Source of the DNA: Polytrichum commune
Lineage: Eukaryota; Streptophyta; Polytrichopsida; Polytrichales; Polytrichaceae
Assembly: GCA_950295325.1 (NCBI GenBank)
Contig: OX485805.1
Span: forward strand, 17,035,501-17,099,500
Length of the DNA: 64,000 nucleotides
Direction of reading: 5' to 3'
Part shown: in pieces, positions 46,801-60,229 of the stretch
How positions within the stretch are numbered: the stretch's first letter is position 1
Layout: every line of letters starts with the position of its first letter
The notes under the pieces: generated by a model
Seen by the model: the letters and a program-made list of their open reading frames with translations, nothing else
What the model was told of the DNA's origin: nothing
The model's database searches: none
Position numbers and translations under genes: made by a program

Positions 46801-49800
46801 GACCAGAATACAAACTTTGATTGGGATAGGATTCAAGAGAAAGGGAAAGAACTTGAACCACTCTTTGGACCAGGCTTTACTGGGCTTGCTAATCTTGGTA
46901 ATAGGTGAGCAAACTGGTACTTCCTGTAGAATTATCACCTTTCATTTTATGTAGGAGAATTGTCAATAGAAAGTTCAGTTTGTTTGTGATAGGCTATTAT
47001 AATTAGGTCTCAATATTCATGCAGTAGATGCCTGTGGTACCTGGATCTTCCATTTGTGTATGATTTTGAGGCATAAATTCTAGTTTTTCGATGCAGCTGC
47101 TACTTGGCGTCGGTCATGCAAGCTGTATTCTCCACAAAAGACTTCCAGAAATAGTAAGCATCTGTCTTGACAAGAGATCTTTCTGATGTATGTGGATGTT
47201 ATTTACTGATGCTTTTTACTCCATACCTTATCATTTGCATACTCATTTAATGTACTGTAGTCCTTGTTCTGGAGTGGTCATAGGGGCTTATTCGGAATGT
47301 TTGAGATTGTTAGCTAATCTGTGTATTTGGCTCCTGCAGCTACTATGAAAATGTGAAGCTTGATGATGCTTTCAAGCAGGCCCCTGCAGATCCTACATTA
47401 GATCTTGACATGCAGCTGTACGATTCTGCCACATTATCCTGAGTTCTAGAATAGGTGATCAGGTCGTGTTGATTGAAAGAGGATTGGTTCATTTTCAAGT
47501 CACCCTTCAATGGGATCTGTGCTCCATTAATTTTTCTTAATTCCTTTATTTTTATAATAATAATAATAATAATAATAAATTTGTGTTTATTTGTGTTTAT
47601 TTGTGTTCCTTTCGCTGAGTAGAAGGCTTTCATGGTTTTGCTAAATTGATTGGTATAATGAAGGCATGAGAAAATCTTAGTGCTTATTGGCAGTTACATT
47701 TAATATAATAATGGAATGTTGATATACATTATCTTGATTTCAGCAGAATGTGTCACATTGTACTTCCACACAAACAGACTTGTTCTGGTTCTAAACTGTG
47801 TTCTTTGGCTAAGATAGTTTTCTGGACCTGGACCTTTGTACTCAATTGCAGTGCAAAATTGGCGCATGGAATATTATCTGGAAAGTATGCAGTCCCTTCA
47901 AAAAAGGTATGAAGACTATGATGATTTTCTGTTTTTTATATGATCATAGTTGTCAGTGCTGCATGTTGTAAAAATGCAATTGTGATGTGTTTGAGTTACC
48001 TATTGAAGATGGGTTTTCCAGCTTGAGAAAGTTGTTGCACTTGAAACAACTGTGTACTCTTCTAGTCTGATTGATTGTTTTCATCACTTTGTTATTATAT
48101 ATCTTGCAAAAACCTTGTGACTCGCTAGTGTTTGTTTTCTCGTTCTGAGAAATTTGATATAACTGGATTTGACAGTACATATGTGGTGTCTTTTCAGGCA
48201 TTGGAGGACCAATCAGGTGAAGAACCAAAAGGCAAAACTGTAAGATTGGTGATCTATTGCTTTGTTTTTTCTGTCATTCTGAAATGCATTATGTATACTA
48301 TAGTGCTGTGTTTATTGAGTGTTGGTATGATTCTGGACTTTGTTGAGAATTGCTTCATGGTCATTGGATGTCTGCATATTAGTAACCTGCATGTGACTAG
48401 AGGTGTTCTTTGTGCTCAGAGCAGGACTTCCATAATGAAAATGAAGCACCTCTGATTCTATCAATGGAATAGCTGACAATCTATTATGTCAATTAGTGAA
48501 TTGTAATGGCTTATCCAGCGAATTAAAATGGATCCTGTCAATGCAGGCGCTCACATCTTTGTTACAGGGACAAGATGGAATCCCTCCTCGAATGTTTAAA
48601 TCTCTCATTGGGACTGGCCATCCAGAGTTTGCAAGCTCCAGGCAGCAGGTCTGCCACTTCTCCCTGGGCTGTGTTCAATGAAAGAATGTGAATGGAAATA
48701 ATGTCAGAATGCTAGACGTGTATTGAAAGACTCTTGTTATATTGTTGTCTACTTGTCCCAACATCAAATTTGATCTCATTATTCTTGAAGTCAACCTTAA
48801 TCTAAGAGTTGTATCTGGACAATAATGTCTAATGGAGGGTGATGAGGAAGTGATAGTCAACAATCCTGAAATATCTGATAAGCGCTTGCTTTCAAATAAA
48901 TCTCATGTCAGAATGTCTACTGTTTGTTAAAGACATCAACTAATAGAATTATAGCTTGCTCTCGTCATATATGATAGAGGTCATGGTGTTATGGACCTTG
49001 GAATTGTTTCCTTTGGAATAGTGAAGGGGTCTAATTTTGGGCAACATCTTCTTCAATAATATTGAAATCTACTGAACTATCTTTTGGGTCCTTATCCCTC
49101 AAAAAACAGATAACCATATCTCTATTTAACATGTTGACGATGCTATTATAACAGTAAAATCATATGATATCTTCTTACCTTAAAGTTGCATGCATTTTTT
49201 AGGACGCATTGGAGTTTTTCCAGCATTTTCTGGATCAAGTAGAGCAGAACCACACTTCAATCTCCGGGAAAGATCCATCTCGATGTTTCAAATTTTCTGT
49301 AGAGGAACGGATAATGTGCTCATCTTCAAGGAAAGTGAAATACACAAGGAAAATTGACAATATTCTCTCTCTGAATATTCCATTGAGTGCTGCTGTAAAT
49401 AAAGGTAAGATTTCTATCTCATGTTAAATTTCTGTATTTCATGCTTGAAGCTCTCATATGTTTGTGTTCTGTGTTTGGAAGCAAAAAACGCTAGAAGTGT
49501 GCAGCAAATAATTCTTTTTTTTCCTCAATTAGCTCTCCCTGACCACACTGTGACATAGAGCCAGAAGCAGAGTTGCATTGTTCGACTCACCTAAAAGTTT
49601 TTGCATGTTTCTCTTTATTAGTTGTGAGAGTGACTGGGGGATAGTATGACAGCATCATTGAGGTATTGTGCCTTGTGTAGATGAAGTGGCTGCTTATGAA
49701 AAGAGAAAGGCAGAGAAAGAGCTTGCTGGAGAGAAGTTGTAAGTAGTTTCCATATTTGGGTTTCAAGTTGAATTGCACGCACATAATGACCTTATTCTTG

Positions 49801-52486
49801 CACCTACTGTGTTTTTGAAGTTTGAGCAACAGATTGTTTTCTTCCAGGATATGAGATTTGTTCATTTCTAATGCTTGTGGCCAAACTCTTCGAGTTTTGA
49901 TACTGCTGCACAATTATGCATAGTCTGGTAATCTGAAATCTTGGTTTCCAAGTACTCCAGATCCTTTTACTACGTGCCTACAGTATTAATGGGAGTCATA
50001 TCAATTCTGAACAGGTCTGATGAGGAAATAGTGCGTCCAAGAGTTCCACTTGCAGCATGCTTGGAAAGTTTCTATGCACCAGAGGAAGTTCAAGATTTTT
50101 ACAGTAGTGCTATTAATGGCCGAACAACAGCCATCAAGTAAGCAGGCCCCAATCATCTTACACGTGTGATGCTTGAGTAGCCCATCTCAGTACCTGAGTT
50201 TATAAACAGCACGCTGCAGTGTGTATGAAGGAATAGGATATCCAAGGTTTTGCCTAGAAGAAACTCAGGTGTTTTATGATTTGCTGTGGCAGGACTACAA
50301 GATTGGCAACCTTTCCTGATTATTTGGTCCTCCACATGCGCAAATTTGTCCTTTCAGCAGGCTGGGTTCCCAAGAAAATGGGTAATAATACTAGAATGGT
50401 CCATATAAGTTGTTTTTGTTGATCCTGTTCCTTTCATCTCTTGTCCTAGTTCAGAAAAGATCTGGTCATCCCTTCAACCTCTGTTCCTTGGCTTGTTGAT
50501 TCATTGTGGAACCAACTATGGAGATCTGTTGATCTTGTATCACTGCATGATCCAATAATCAGCCTTCTCATTCAAATTTGGGCTGGAGTTTGTATGTCCA
50601 TGATGTTCATCCTTCCATATTGTTTGCAGATGTTTTTGTAGATGTGCCTGATGAAATTGACATTAACTGCATGCGGAGCAAGGGTCTTCAACCTGATGAA
50701 CAGCTTTTGCCTGAAACACCAGGTCCGTGTTTAACTTGCTGTCTTTACTTACTAGGACTTCTTGTCTCTAGATAAGCTGGTCATGTTTGTTCAGAGAAAT
50801 AGATTCTTTAGTTGTGCTCATATTTAGGACAAATGTAATTTGAGACAAATTTTTGGCCCAATCATATGCCAATACACTCAGCAGCTACATTTTGGAAAAA
50901 TAATTTGTTGCACTTCTTGTTTGTTAAGTAAGAATAGCGTCATTGTAAGAAGAGATGTCCCATAAAGATAGCAGAAAGGGACATCTGAGTAATGTTACTG
51001 TCTCTGTAGATGGACCTCCTGAGCGAGCAGGCTCAGCAGCCGATGAGGGAATAGTGTCCCAATTGTTGGACATGGGTTTCCCTAGGGTGCGTTGTGAGAA
51101 GGCAGCAATTCAAACTTTGAACAATGGACTTGAGGAGGCTATGAACTGGCTTCTTGCACACATGGATGATCCAGGTTGGGCTTGCATCTGGTTCTTTGCC
51201 TTGTGGAAGAACTTATTTAGGTCTATACATCCAAAAAGTGCATTGTAGTACTGCTTTGCATATTCCTTGTTCAAAAGATTATTATGTATGTGTTAAATTT
51301 TTTTTAATGAATATAATATAGCATTATGTGTGGACTTCCGTGGCTGCTTGCTGGTCTTTGAATTTCAAAGGAGCTTTGAAACTGACGGAGTTATTTTGGA
51401 CTTGGGGAGCTGTCAGATATTGATGAACCTCTAGTAGGTGGTGAGAGTCAAGGCGCATCAAGTGTGGCTGCAGTAAATGAAGGCGATGTGGAGACTCTCA
51501 CATCTTTTGGATTCCAACCTGAGATGGCTCGAAAAGCATTGAGAGCAACGGTGAGTTGTTGGACAATTTTGTAAAACCCAATGTTAAGAAAAGGTTTGCA
51601 TTGTAATTGATTGATTGGTGTTTACCTGTAACTGATATTTTTGTGTGGATCAGGGAGGGGATGTGGAGAGGGCAGCGGAGTGGATATTCAACCATCCAGA
51701 AGAATCAACAGCCATGGAGCTTGATGTTGGAGCAGGCACACAGGAAGCATCTTCTGCTGAAGCAAGTCTACCGGACGGTTCAGGAAGTAAGAGCTTGATC
51801 TTATTTTAATTTAGTAGGATATTTGGCTCATAATTCTCTCTTTCTGATTCATCCATGCTATGGTTAAAGTAGATGTGCCTAATCCTGTTATGTATCTCAG
51901 TCAGACACATTTATTTGAGTGGTATGTGGTTTAGTGTGGCTTCAAGAATGGTTATAAAAAAGACATGTGTTTAGAAGAGATTGGACAGTGTGCTCAAAAT
52001 ATGATAACCGTTCTAGGCTCAATAGTCAACTTAATTGGGGGGACCTATATGACCATTTAATGAGCATGAGAATTATCACTTCGACAATAGATGGGATATT
52101 CAGATGAGCTCCAAAGATTATGATGAAAGTGGCTACACCTCGATTTGGATTTGCTATACATCTCGTATGTTTCATATCCTAGGAGAAGTGGGCCAGTTGG
52201 GAACTGATACCATTTAAGACCCATCTACCTTAGTTTGATACTGAAGACAACGTGTTGGAGGAAGTGCATTAAGAATTGACATCAAATGTGCTATTTCCTT
52301 GCTGCAGAGTACCAACTTTTGGCATTCGTGAGTCACATGGGAACATCAACACAGAGTGGTCACTATGTTGCACATGTACGCAAAGACAACCGTTGGGTGA
52401 TCTTCAACGATTGCAAGGTGGCATTGTCTGGTGACCCACCCAAAGACATGGGTTATCTTTACTTCTTCCAGCGTATGTCCTCATGA
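43855..52486 (+). CDS. UBP14: Ubiquitin-specific protease 14 (UBP14/USP5 class)
   Basis: Twenty exons: 43855-43950, 45167-45338, 45462-45574, 45850-46186, 46413-46507, 46771-46904, 47097-47153, 47340-47417, 47852-47906, 48198-48239, 48547-48648, 49203-49404, 49681-49738, 50015-50137, 50293-50381, 50630-50722, 51010-51174, 51417-51550, 51654-51786, 52308-52486; 818 aa. Every junction is GT..AG and in phase. The protein begins MEILRAHLSKVRIPEP. It has a ZnF-UBP domain (C180xxC183, about 176-250), the Cys box GNSCYLA with catalytic C317, two UBA domains (about 628-665 and 693-735), and the His box SGHYVAHV with H778 and D794 in WVIFND. The family disassembles free polyubiquitin chains and recycles ubiquitin in cytosol and nucleus; Arabidopsis UBP14 is needed for embryo development. 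Length and domains are normal. The ATG is in a conserved context. Confidence 0.97.
47554..47578 (+). repeat. (AAT)n microsatellite in intron 8
   Basis: A run of about eight AAT units in the intron between exons 8 and 9 of the UBP14-like gene, followed by three TTTGTGTT-type direct repeats. Confidence 0.85.
51868..52245 (+). repeat. Dispersed repeat A inside the last UBP14 intron
   Basis: This copy starts AGATGTGCCTAATCCTG and contains ATGAGCTCCAAAGATTATGA, CCTAGGAGAAGTGGGCCAG and CCATTTAAGACCCATCTACC, in the same order as the copy at 13081-13320. It fills most of intron 19 (51787-52307), just before the exon carrying the catalytic His, without touching its splice sites. It is probably a non-autonomous transposon. 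Confidence 0.75.
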
Positions 52487-54583
52487 GTACATAGACTTAA
52501 GAACTTAAAACCCATCATCGCTGGCCATACTTATCATTGGAAGATGAGATTTTGGAAGCTCTTTGAAAATTTTGATAAGCATCTGAATACTTGCACTATG
52601 AAGGATGATTGCAAAATAGGAAGCCCCTTTTGAGAGTATGACTTAGACGTTCCAGGACACTGGAGTTTATGGGTTCACAAAACAGTCACCAGATAGAGGG
52701 AGGCACCATTCTTTCAATTCTTTGAGTCACTGCTCCAATTAAAGTGAGTCTTACAATGATATGTGAGACTCAATCGTGAGCACATCAAGTCTGTGAGGAT
52801 CACTGTATATTGTTTGACTTGTGGCAGCAACTAAGCATACTCGATACATGATTATTGGATGGAGGATGTGCTGATAAACATCTTGTAATGCTCTACCTAA
52901 AGACATTTGGTCCCTTCCTGTCTCCTCATTTGGGGTAGCTTGCACGGTCTTGTATATTGGTCTGGTCATCTAGAACTAACCCATGAACTCCCTGATAGGC
53001 TTTGGAGACAAGAAACTACAATCTATTTTTGGTTGAGAACTACATCTACAGTTACTTAGAAAAGTGAATCTTGAAATAGGTTTGTTGTCTGAGGGGCTGA
53101 TCACACTGCCCACTTTTGGCACCATCCGTCAGCATCTCCGGCTGTATTAGTGTGAAGAGTAGTGGGTCAACATCTATTTCTCAACATAATCCCCAGCAAT
53201 TTTATACTTAGAACTGGATGGAAAATTTGGTGTGATCGGGGTGTGAATGAGGTTCTCTAAGTTGAGATTATGTGCAAATATGTGGGTTCAAAATGCAAGA
53301 TATGACGTATAGAGCTTTGCAAAATAGTGTTTCAAGCCACCATCATGCTTTGCAAAATAGGTTAGACAGGGATGCTGCCATTTTGAGCGATGTAGGGTAG
53401 GTGCACCTATTTTGGTTTCTGACCCAAGGTAGATGAGTCTTGATTAGATCCTTGTTTTGGATTGGTATGTGGTTTGGTTTAGGATTACCCTTTATTATTT
53501 GTTTATTGAAAGGTAGTAGGATTGGTTACATGCTGAGTTCAGAAGCAGACAAGGTGGTGGGCATAAAGGATTTTGTGGAGTTTAGGTTGGTTACATTCAA
53601 ATGAATCTAAAGGAATATTTGACAAATCCATAGAACTTATTTGTCAAATTGGGTGGCAATTTGTAATATTACATGGAAAGAGGTCCAAGGCTACATGTAT
53701 GCTTTGATAAGGTGAACAATGGTCCCATGTGTAAAATAATAAACATCCCCACATTTATATCCACACCCTACAAGTGGCCACACACATTGAAAACTAATGG
53801 GGAAGTTAGCTTCGTATTGAAATTAATTACACAAAAACAATTGCACTAGCCCCTTAAACCTCCAGAGACTTCCAAGTTCAACTAGTTTGCAAATGTATCA
53901 GAGGATCAACATGCACATATCATACGTTTCAAGCACTTAGCAACTTCTGAGGCCAACAAGTGTTCTATGGGAGGATGGGCTCCATCCATGACTCACAATG
54001 AAGCTCACTGTCTACTCCCAATAATGAAGCTTAAAGGTGGGCCCTGATGTTTATGTGACTCCACTCCACCCATGTGAAGCTAGTTGGTGTCACTTTTTAC
54101 CTACAAAGGTGGCACTCAGAAGGAAAATATCCAATATTTTTAACATGTATGTGTAAATCAATTCACTTCAACATAGCAAAGTGGCTACTAGTAGCTAGAA
54201 AAAAAGGATTGGTGTGGAACAAAGAACAAACATCATAAAGACACATGTTTAAAAGAGATTGGATTATGTATTCAATTATTAATAACTATTCCACTCAATA
54301 GTGAACACAATTGGGAGGACCTATGTATCAAGAAGTCAACACCACATGCACTTTTAATTACCATAACTAAGTTAGGGTAGGTATGATTGTCAATCTTGTT
54401 TTTGCATATGTTTCATTGTACATTTGCTAATGCAACATGAGTTTTGTTGTGTAAATGTAATCGATTGTTTACATTTACTTGTTTAAACAAATTGGGGGCC
54501 TTGTTCTAATTAATGAAGGTTGTTAACTCCTACATACATTGTCGAGTCAGGGTTGTTTGAGGTAGGGGCTGTGCACTGGGGTT
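52487..54583. other. UBP14 3' flank and intergenic repeats
   Basis: The first ~600 bases are probably 3' UTR. A TTTGGTGTGATCGGGGTGT segment near 53229 echoes the retroelement block at 27310. Around 54235-54345 is a partial repeat A (ACATGTTTAAAAGAGATTGG, AATTGGGAGGACCTATGTA). No gene was supported. Confidence 0.5.
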
Positions 54584-54798
54584 AATTGCACCAATTATCC
54601 TAATTAGTGCATGTTACTATTTGGAGTTATGCACTGCTAAAATGTCTTAATCAAGTTTTCAAATTTTACTAACGAAATTTCAATAGGTTGTTTAGATTTT
54701 ATAGAACATAAATGACAAGTTTGCTTGGTAAAATACTACAGCACTGGATAACTCTAAATAGTAGCACACACTAATTGGAATAATTAGTGTATTGGCGA
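54584..54798. mobile_element. Diverged family B MITE
   Basis: The ends are AATTGCACCAATTATCCTAA then TTAGTGCA, and TTGGAATAATTAGTGTATTG. GTTACTATTTGGAGTTATGC pairs imperfectly with ATAACTCTAAATAGTAGC. It closely resembles the copy at 40004-40232. Confidence 0.7.
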
Positions 54799-55833
54799 GT
54801 TGTGATTGTGTGGTTCCTTGCAATTGCCTTATTTGTTGGGCACTCGGAACAAAATACAAAACATAAATTTTGTTCCTAGAGATGAAGGTCCAAGTGGCGC
54901 AAGCACGGTCAAGTACACAACTCCATTACCTTGCATAAGTTTAAGTGAAAGTGATTCAAGACTATATACTAATTTTGAATTTTGTGAAGGAAAAGATCAT
55001 AAACATTTGACAAACACATTGATCTAAAAAGCCGAGTAATTTATGTTGATTTTTTTTTTTCCAAGAAAAGTCTACATATTTTTGAAGACGGTGCAAGTAG
55101 TGTGCAAGTAGATATATTGACCAAGTATCTGTAATTTTTTTGGTTTAAAATATGATTAAATTACATTAAATTAATTTTTTATAATTAATTTATGTAATGG
55201 TATCTTAATTATATAATAAATTCAAGAAATATGAAAAGAAAATGCAACTTAAAAATATTTAAGGTCATGAAAGCCATGTCCAAAACCAGATTTAGCCATT
55301 ACCTATATTATTTGAGCAATACTATAATGATAAGTTGTGAAGATCTCATCTTGATATTCTATATTTAGTTATATACCACAAAATAGAGGGAATTGTAAAA
55401 ACAAATAAAAATTTAAACAACCCTTTGCTATTACTTTTAGGTGTTTGACCAAAAATTTATTGTTTTAGTGTACTAAAACACTTTTTCCGTATACTTGACT
55501 GTGCTTGCACCCTAAGGTTGCATAAAATATGTTGATAATGGGTCAAGATGAACATAACATTATTTAGTGGAGTGACCATGTCGGGTGGGCCGGGAATATG
55601 TCATGTAAGGTGTTAGAATTATACCTTATGATGCTTGTTAGTAGGTAGATTCGGCTTGATAAACAAGTGAGATTTGGGTGAAACATTGTCACTGAATATT
55701 ATTAGGATGGAATGGCCGATGGCAAATAAATCATGTTATGAGTTTGATATACTTGCAAAAGATGGTGATTTGATTGACCATCATGGTGTGCTAATAATAT
55801 TTCACTATGAAGGAGATTTAGATTACTAGAGAC
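54799..55833. other. Intergenic, AT-rich
   Basis: No supported gene. The 73-codon frame at 54806-55027 has no recognisable feature. Confidence 0.5.
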
Positions 55834-56092
55834 TAGGGGTGAAGCCAAGGGGGGGCTCAACCCCCCTTAACAATGAAAGAAAGTCCCTACCTGGCTTCAC
55901 CCATGTTGTCAAAGCTTTGGACATTAACGACATTATCAAATTTTTTATTGGGATGTCAGCTCGACGAGTCCAAATCTCTCAATAAATCATCAATTTTGAC
56001 CACCTATTGAAATTTGAAAATAAAATACACATTGGATATTTCCATATTATGAGGTCAGCCCCCTCTAGGTCAAAATCCTGGATTTGCCCCTG
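55834..56092. mobile_element. hAT-type MITE with 8-bp target duplication
   Basis: The element starts TAGGGGTGAAGCCAAGG and ends, on the opposite strand, CAGGGGCAAATCCAGGA; these are typical hAT termini. It is flanked by CTAGAGAC (55826-55833) and CTAGAGGC (56093-56100), an 8-bp duplication with one mismatch. The 259-bp interior is non-coding. Confidence 0.85.
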
Positions 56093-56159
56093 CTAGAGGC
56101 CAGGCACGTGCTTTGGGAATTAGTATAAATTGGTGTAGCTTTCATAATCGAAAGTTCAG

Positions 56160-56330
56160 TCCTTGGGGAGCTTTTTGGGCATAGTCGGTCGAGATCCTAG
56201 TGTTTCCAACTCCAACTGGTCACATGTGTGATCTTTCAGGTTTTCTTTATTAATTGAAGTGTATCCTATAAATTCCTCTAAAACAATTTGTAATTTTCTT
56301 GAAGTCTTGAACCTCAACCAATTCTGTAAC
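56160..56330 (-). repeat. Family G repeat, reverse orientation
   Basis: It carries the complement of the family G blocks seen at 19.2-20.1, 32.5 and 41.0 kb: CTAGTGTTTCCAACTCCAAC, TGTGATCTTTCAGGTTTTCT, and ATAAATTCCTCTAAAACAAT. Confidence 0.7.
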
Positions 56331-57760
56331 TACACTAAATATTATATCTAGTGTCATAAGGTATTTTGTGTCACCCTAGTAACTTTTGTAATGACACTTC
56401 TCATGAATAAGTTTATGAATAGTATCATCTCAACTTACTTTTAGTTCATCCACTTTTGGTGTATCCTGCATCCTAATATTTTTGTAATGAAATATTGTCA
56501 CGAATGATTGAAATTTGGATGCAAAATCACTATGTAAGTGACAACAACTACAACGTTGTAAAATTACAATGCCCAACAAACTTTACAAGAAATAACAAGT
56601 AATGTTAGGTTTACATTTAATTTAGTGTTGGCGACACTACACAGGCGGTTCACTTTTAATATTGAGGGTTGGTTCACATGGGGTCCCAAGTCCCAAGTCC
56701 CAAGTCACTTGAGGTCAATCTATGTAATCTCAACCATTGAGAGCATGAAAAGTTGAGACTTACCACTCAAACAGGATCCCTAGTCTTAAATCCCAATTAT
56801 GACATGGATGCCTACATGACAACACTTTTTGGAGGCGAGGCTCGGGTAAAAAAAACTTTCAACGTTTCTCATATGTAATATCCTGTTATCCATCACACTA
56901 CCAATCACCCAAGAGACCCCCCTCTTCCCCCCCCCCCCCCACACCAAAACATTGCACACACACAAAAACTTGGAGTTAATAACCATTAGTATGTGGAAAG
57001 TACCTTTGAAATCAACCTCAAAATGTTTGAATACTAGTGTTGTAGGTATATATTACCAAGCACAATAGTTGATAACATATTATTATTATTATTATTAAAC
57101 ACTAATATTGTATTCAATATTTTTGGAGTATATATATGAATGTTTTTAATTGTAAAATATAATAATCACTATTAACCATATTTAAATATCAATCAATTGA
57201 AAGACAAAAATTAGTAAAAAATAAAGAAATTATGTATTTTATTTTCAATATTATAAAACTTAATTATAAATTTCCAAATAATTTTATTATTATAAAATGA
57301 TAAACTGACATAAATTAAAATAATAATATTAAAAATATAAATTGAAGACTTTAAGTCTGCTAATATAAATTTACTTTTGTCATCATGAAATGTTTTATAA
57401 TGATCCACTGTATGAATATCCCATTGAATTTCAGAAGCGCGTAATGTTGGTCCATATAAGTCTGAATTAATTATTTTCTTCTTAAAAAATACCTTTAATT
57501 AGTATATTATATTTTAATTAAATTTCTTCTTCTAAATAGTGCATATTGGTCAAATCTGTATAGTGCTAATTGTATATTATTATTATTATTATTATATGTT
57601 GTAGCAATTACTCTAGTGAGGCCACTTATTGTTTTTAGGCTATTATTTATAACTCTTATCGATCCTAGTAACTCCGATGAGGATGAGGAGATATATGTTG
57701 CTCTAGTATGGCCAAATATTATTTTGTTCCAGTGCACCCACCAACTGGTTTGAGGCGCAC
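56331..57760. other. Intergenic, AT-rich with simple repeats
   Basis: 56335-56640 may be a weak family B copy (CTACACTAAATATTATATCT at one end, TTTAGTGTTGGCGACACTAC at the other). A triple CCCAAGT repeat lies near 56690. Poly-C is at 56929-56940. (ATT)n runs are at 57078-57097 and 57575-57593. No gene was supported. Confidence 0.5.
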
Positions 57761-58171
57761 ATGACTTACTCTAGTGAGATAACGCAGTGGATAGAGGAGA
57801 TAAGGGGAGGAGGGTTACATCGGTCAAATCCGACGGTCGAGAAAGCACATGCAACGTGGCCTCACCAGAAGCCAGAAGTTGCTTTCATCGCCCATAGACT
57901 TATTCTCGAAAATCCTACTCTGAGGTGTTTGTATGCTCATGCACGGATGAACAAGAACACAATAACTCCACTACGTAGATTGTCTTCTCTTGTTGGTCCA
58001 TGCAAAGATTCATTGCAGTTTTTAGAGGTCAATAATCGACATTATTTAGATCTTGATGTTGTTTATTTCATGATGCTTATAAAAAATTTGTCAAATTTGT
58101 TTGGAATTATGGTCCATTTGGCAAATCGGAAGATGAAGGTCAAAGTTTTTTTAAGTGACTTGCTACCGTAG
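57761..58171 (+). other. Unassigned 136-codon open frame
   Basis: This frame is longer and less AT-biased at its start than its surroundings and encodes a mixed, globular-looking peptide (ATWPHQKPEVAFIAHRLILE, LVGPCKDSLQFLEVNNRHYL). I do not recognise it. It could be an exon of a decayed gene, a transposon-carried fragment or chance. No splice partners were found. Confidence 0.25.
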
Positions 58172-60229
58172 CACTATAGCTCGTTCGTCCAAAATCAATT
58201 CTGTAAAAATTTAAAAAATTATGGACCCAGTTAAATGAATAAGTGACAAATCATATTTTAATAGGATAATTGGATTTTTCTTAGCTCCAACCATATCAAT
58301 GTCCCATAAAAGGATGCATGCTAACGTGTTCATGGCTCGGTGCCCTGCCCAAGAGCTCCATGAGGTTGCTCACATCACGGAACAAAAAATGTTGAGCACT
58401 TCCCGATCTTATTGCATAAAATGTCTTGCCTCCGACTTTATCTTGCCTTGGCTAGTGAGCACCGAGATAGGGCATGTGAGAGCGGAGGAATTTTAAAAGG
58501 TTTATACTTAAGAATACAATTTTGTTTGACTAAACTTAGCCACCGTAGGATCAAAATCGATCTTAATGGAAGATGAGGGCGTGTTGCTTGATGGATCATC
58601 ATAAAAAATGAGGGTGTGTTGTCTGATGGATCCACTGCAAAACCGAGATTGATTTTGGTGCGGGAGGAGGGATTTTATTTTGTATTTATTGTAATTTTTG
58701 AAAAATTAAAGTTTTTTTCCAATATAATTTGGTGAAACTAAATATTTTATTTTGGATCATAAATCTCAAATGAAATCATATGATTATGATTATGATTTGA
58801 TTTTTTTGAATTTTTTTTTGAATTTTTTCCTGAAATAAAATTTGAGGCTCTAATATCCCCTGGAATGGATTGGATGCCAGTTAGTGCGCTCATCCTGGAC
58901 CAATACTTAACTAGGGAGATGATTTTGGTGTTTGTTCTTGTGGTTGGCAAATGTACAATTCTTGCCATGTCATTGGGTGCATTCGTAACTTAAATCCTAA
59001 ACTCATAGCCGTAATGCTTGGGTATTCTTCTGAGTAATATAATATCTAGTGTTTTCATAATGTATAAATTTCACAACAGTGACATGTTGGCTTTGCATAC
59101 TTAGCAAAGATTGTCTAACAATCAATTCAATCACCTCAAATTTACTGCAAGATACATATTTTATGTACTCATATCTTTGAATAATTCTGAATCGAAGTAA
59201 TTGCAACATTCAACTTCATGCCTAAATTTTGGACACATGTATATAGAAATGGAAATGTATACAATAAAAGTTGTCACTTCCTTATAGCTAGATCTTTAAT
59301 AGTAGTCATATGGCTAGAAGAAATAAATTTTGGAAATTCAACAATCTTTGCCAAACTCTCCTCCATAACAGTGTCTAAAAATACTTCGGCATTTATTTTT
59401 TTGTTGCACTATCTCGGGGTGATCACACCCCCTTACGTTTTGTAATCACATGCAATAATAGGGTATTTAATGGGGGGGGGGGGATATTTATGCACCTCTC
59501 TATATTTTTCCCCTCCCTATTTGTAGATAAAAAACTACTTTGACGTGTTTTTAAGCACCTTATATATATTTGTAATTATTTAGAGAGGCTGATTTCTAAC
59601 ACCATTTTTTTTATATAAATCGTAAACTAAATACACGCCGAAAACATTGCAAAGGAAGTGGCCACTATGCTCAATCAATCTTCATGAAACAAACCCTAGA
59701 AAATGCTCAAAAAAATGTGAGCGTGACGATCGAGGACTGAGGTTGTGACAAAACAAAAAATGATTATATGAATCGGTTGAGGGTGATGGTGGAGGTTGTC
59801 AGGTTCTAAGCATCCAACAAACTTCCACCTGTTTAGCACCGTTGCAAAATCCAACAGCTGTTAAAGAGCGCCAACACATTCCTTTCCCCAAAAAAATCCC
59901 AGGACATTTCCCTTTATTCTAACATGCTTGATTCAAATTTAGATAGAGCTACACACTTCTTCATCCAAGTAGTCAAGACCATAATTATTCCACTGATCCT
60001 ACTACGCATTTTTAGGGGAATCCTATGTCTATAACCCCAATTTTCCTCTACTGATTACTTAAATGGAGGAATTATCCACCACCCAATTTTACATATATCA
60101 TGTGGGGGATATATCTCCAAATGCTATGATAGATCCAACGAAATTATAAATTTTTCCCTAAACAAATGAAATTGACCTTATTTTTCTTTATCTCACATGG
60201 TTTTCTAAAATTCCGGTAGTCACCCGAGT
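58172..60229. other. Intergenic, no supported gene
   Basis: AT-rich DNA with a G12 run at 59473-59484. Two GAGGG(C/T)GTGTTG segments near 58575 and 58611, each followed by TGATGGATC, form a short direct repeat. Confidence 0.5.
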
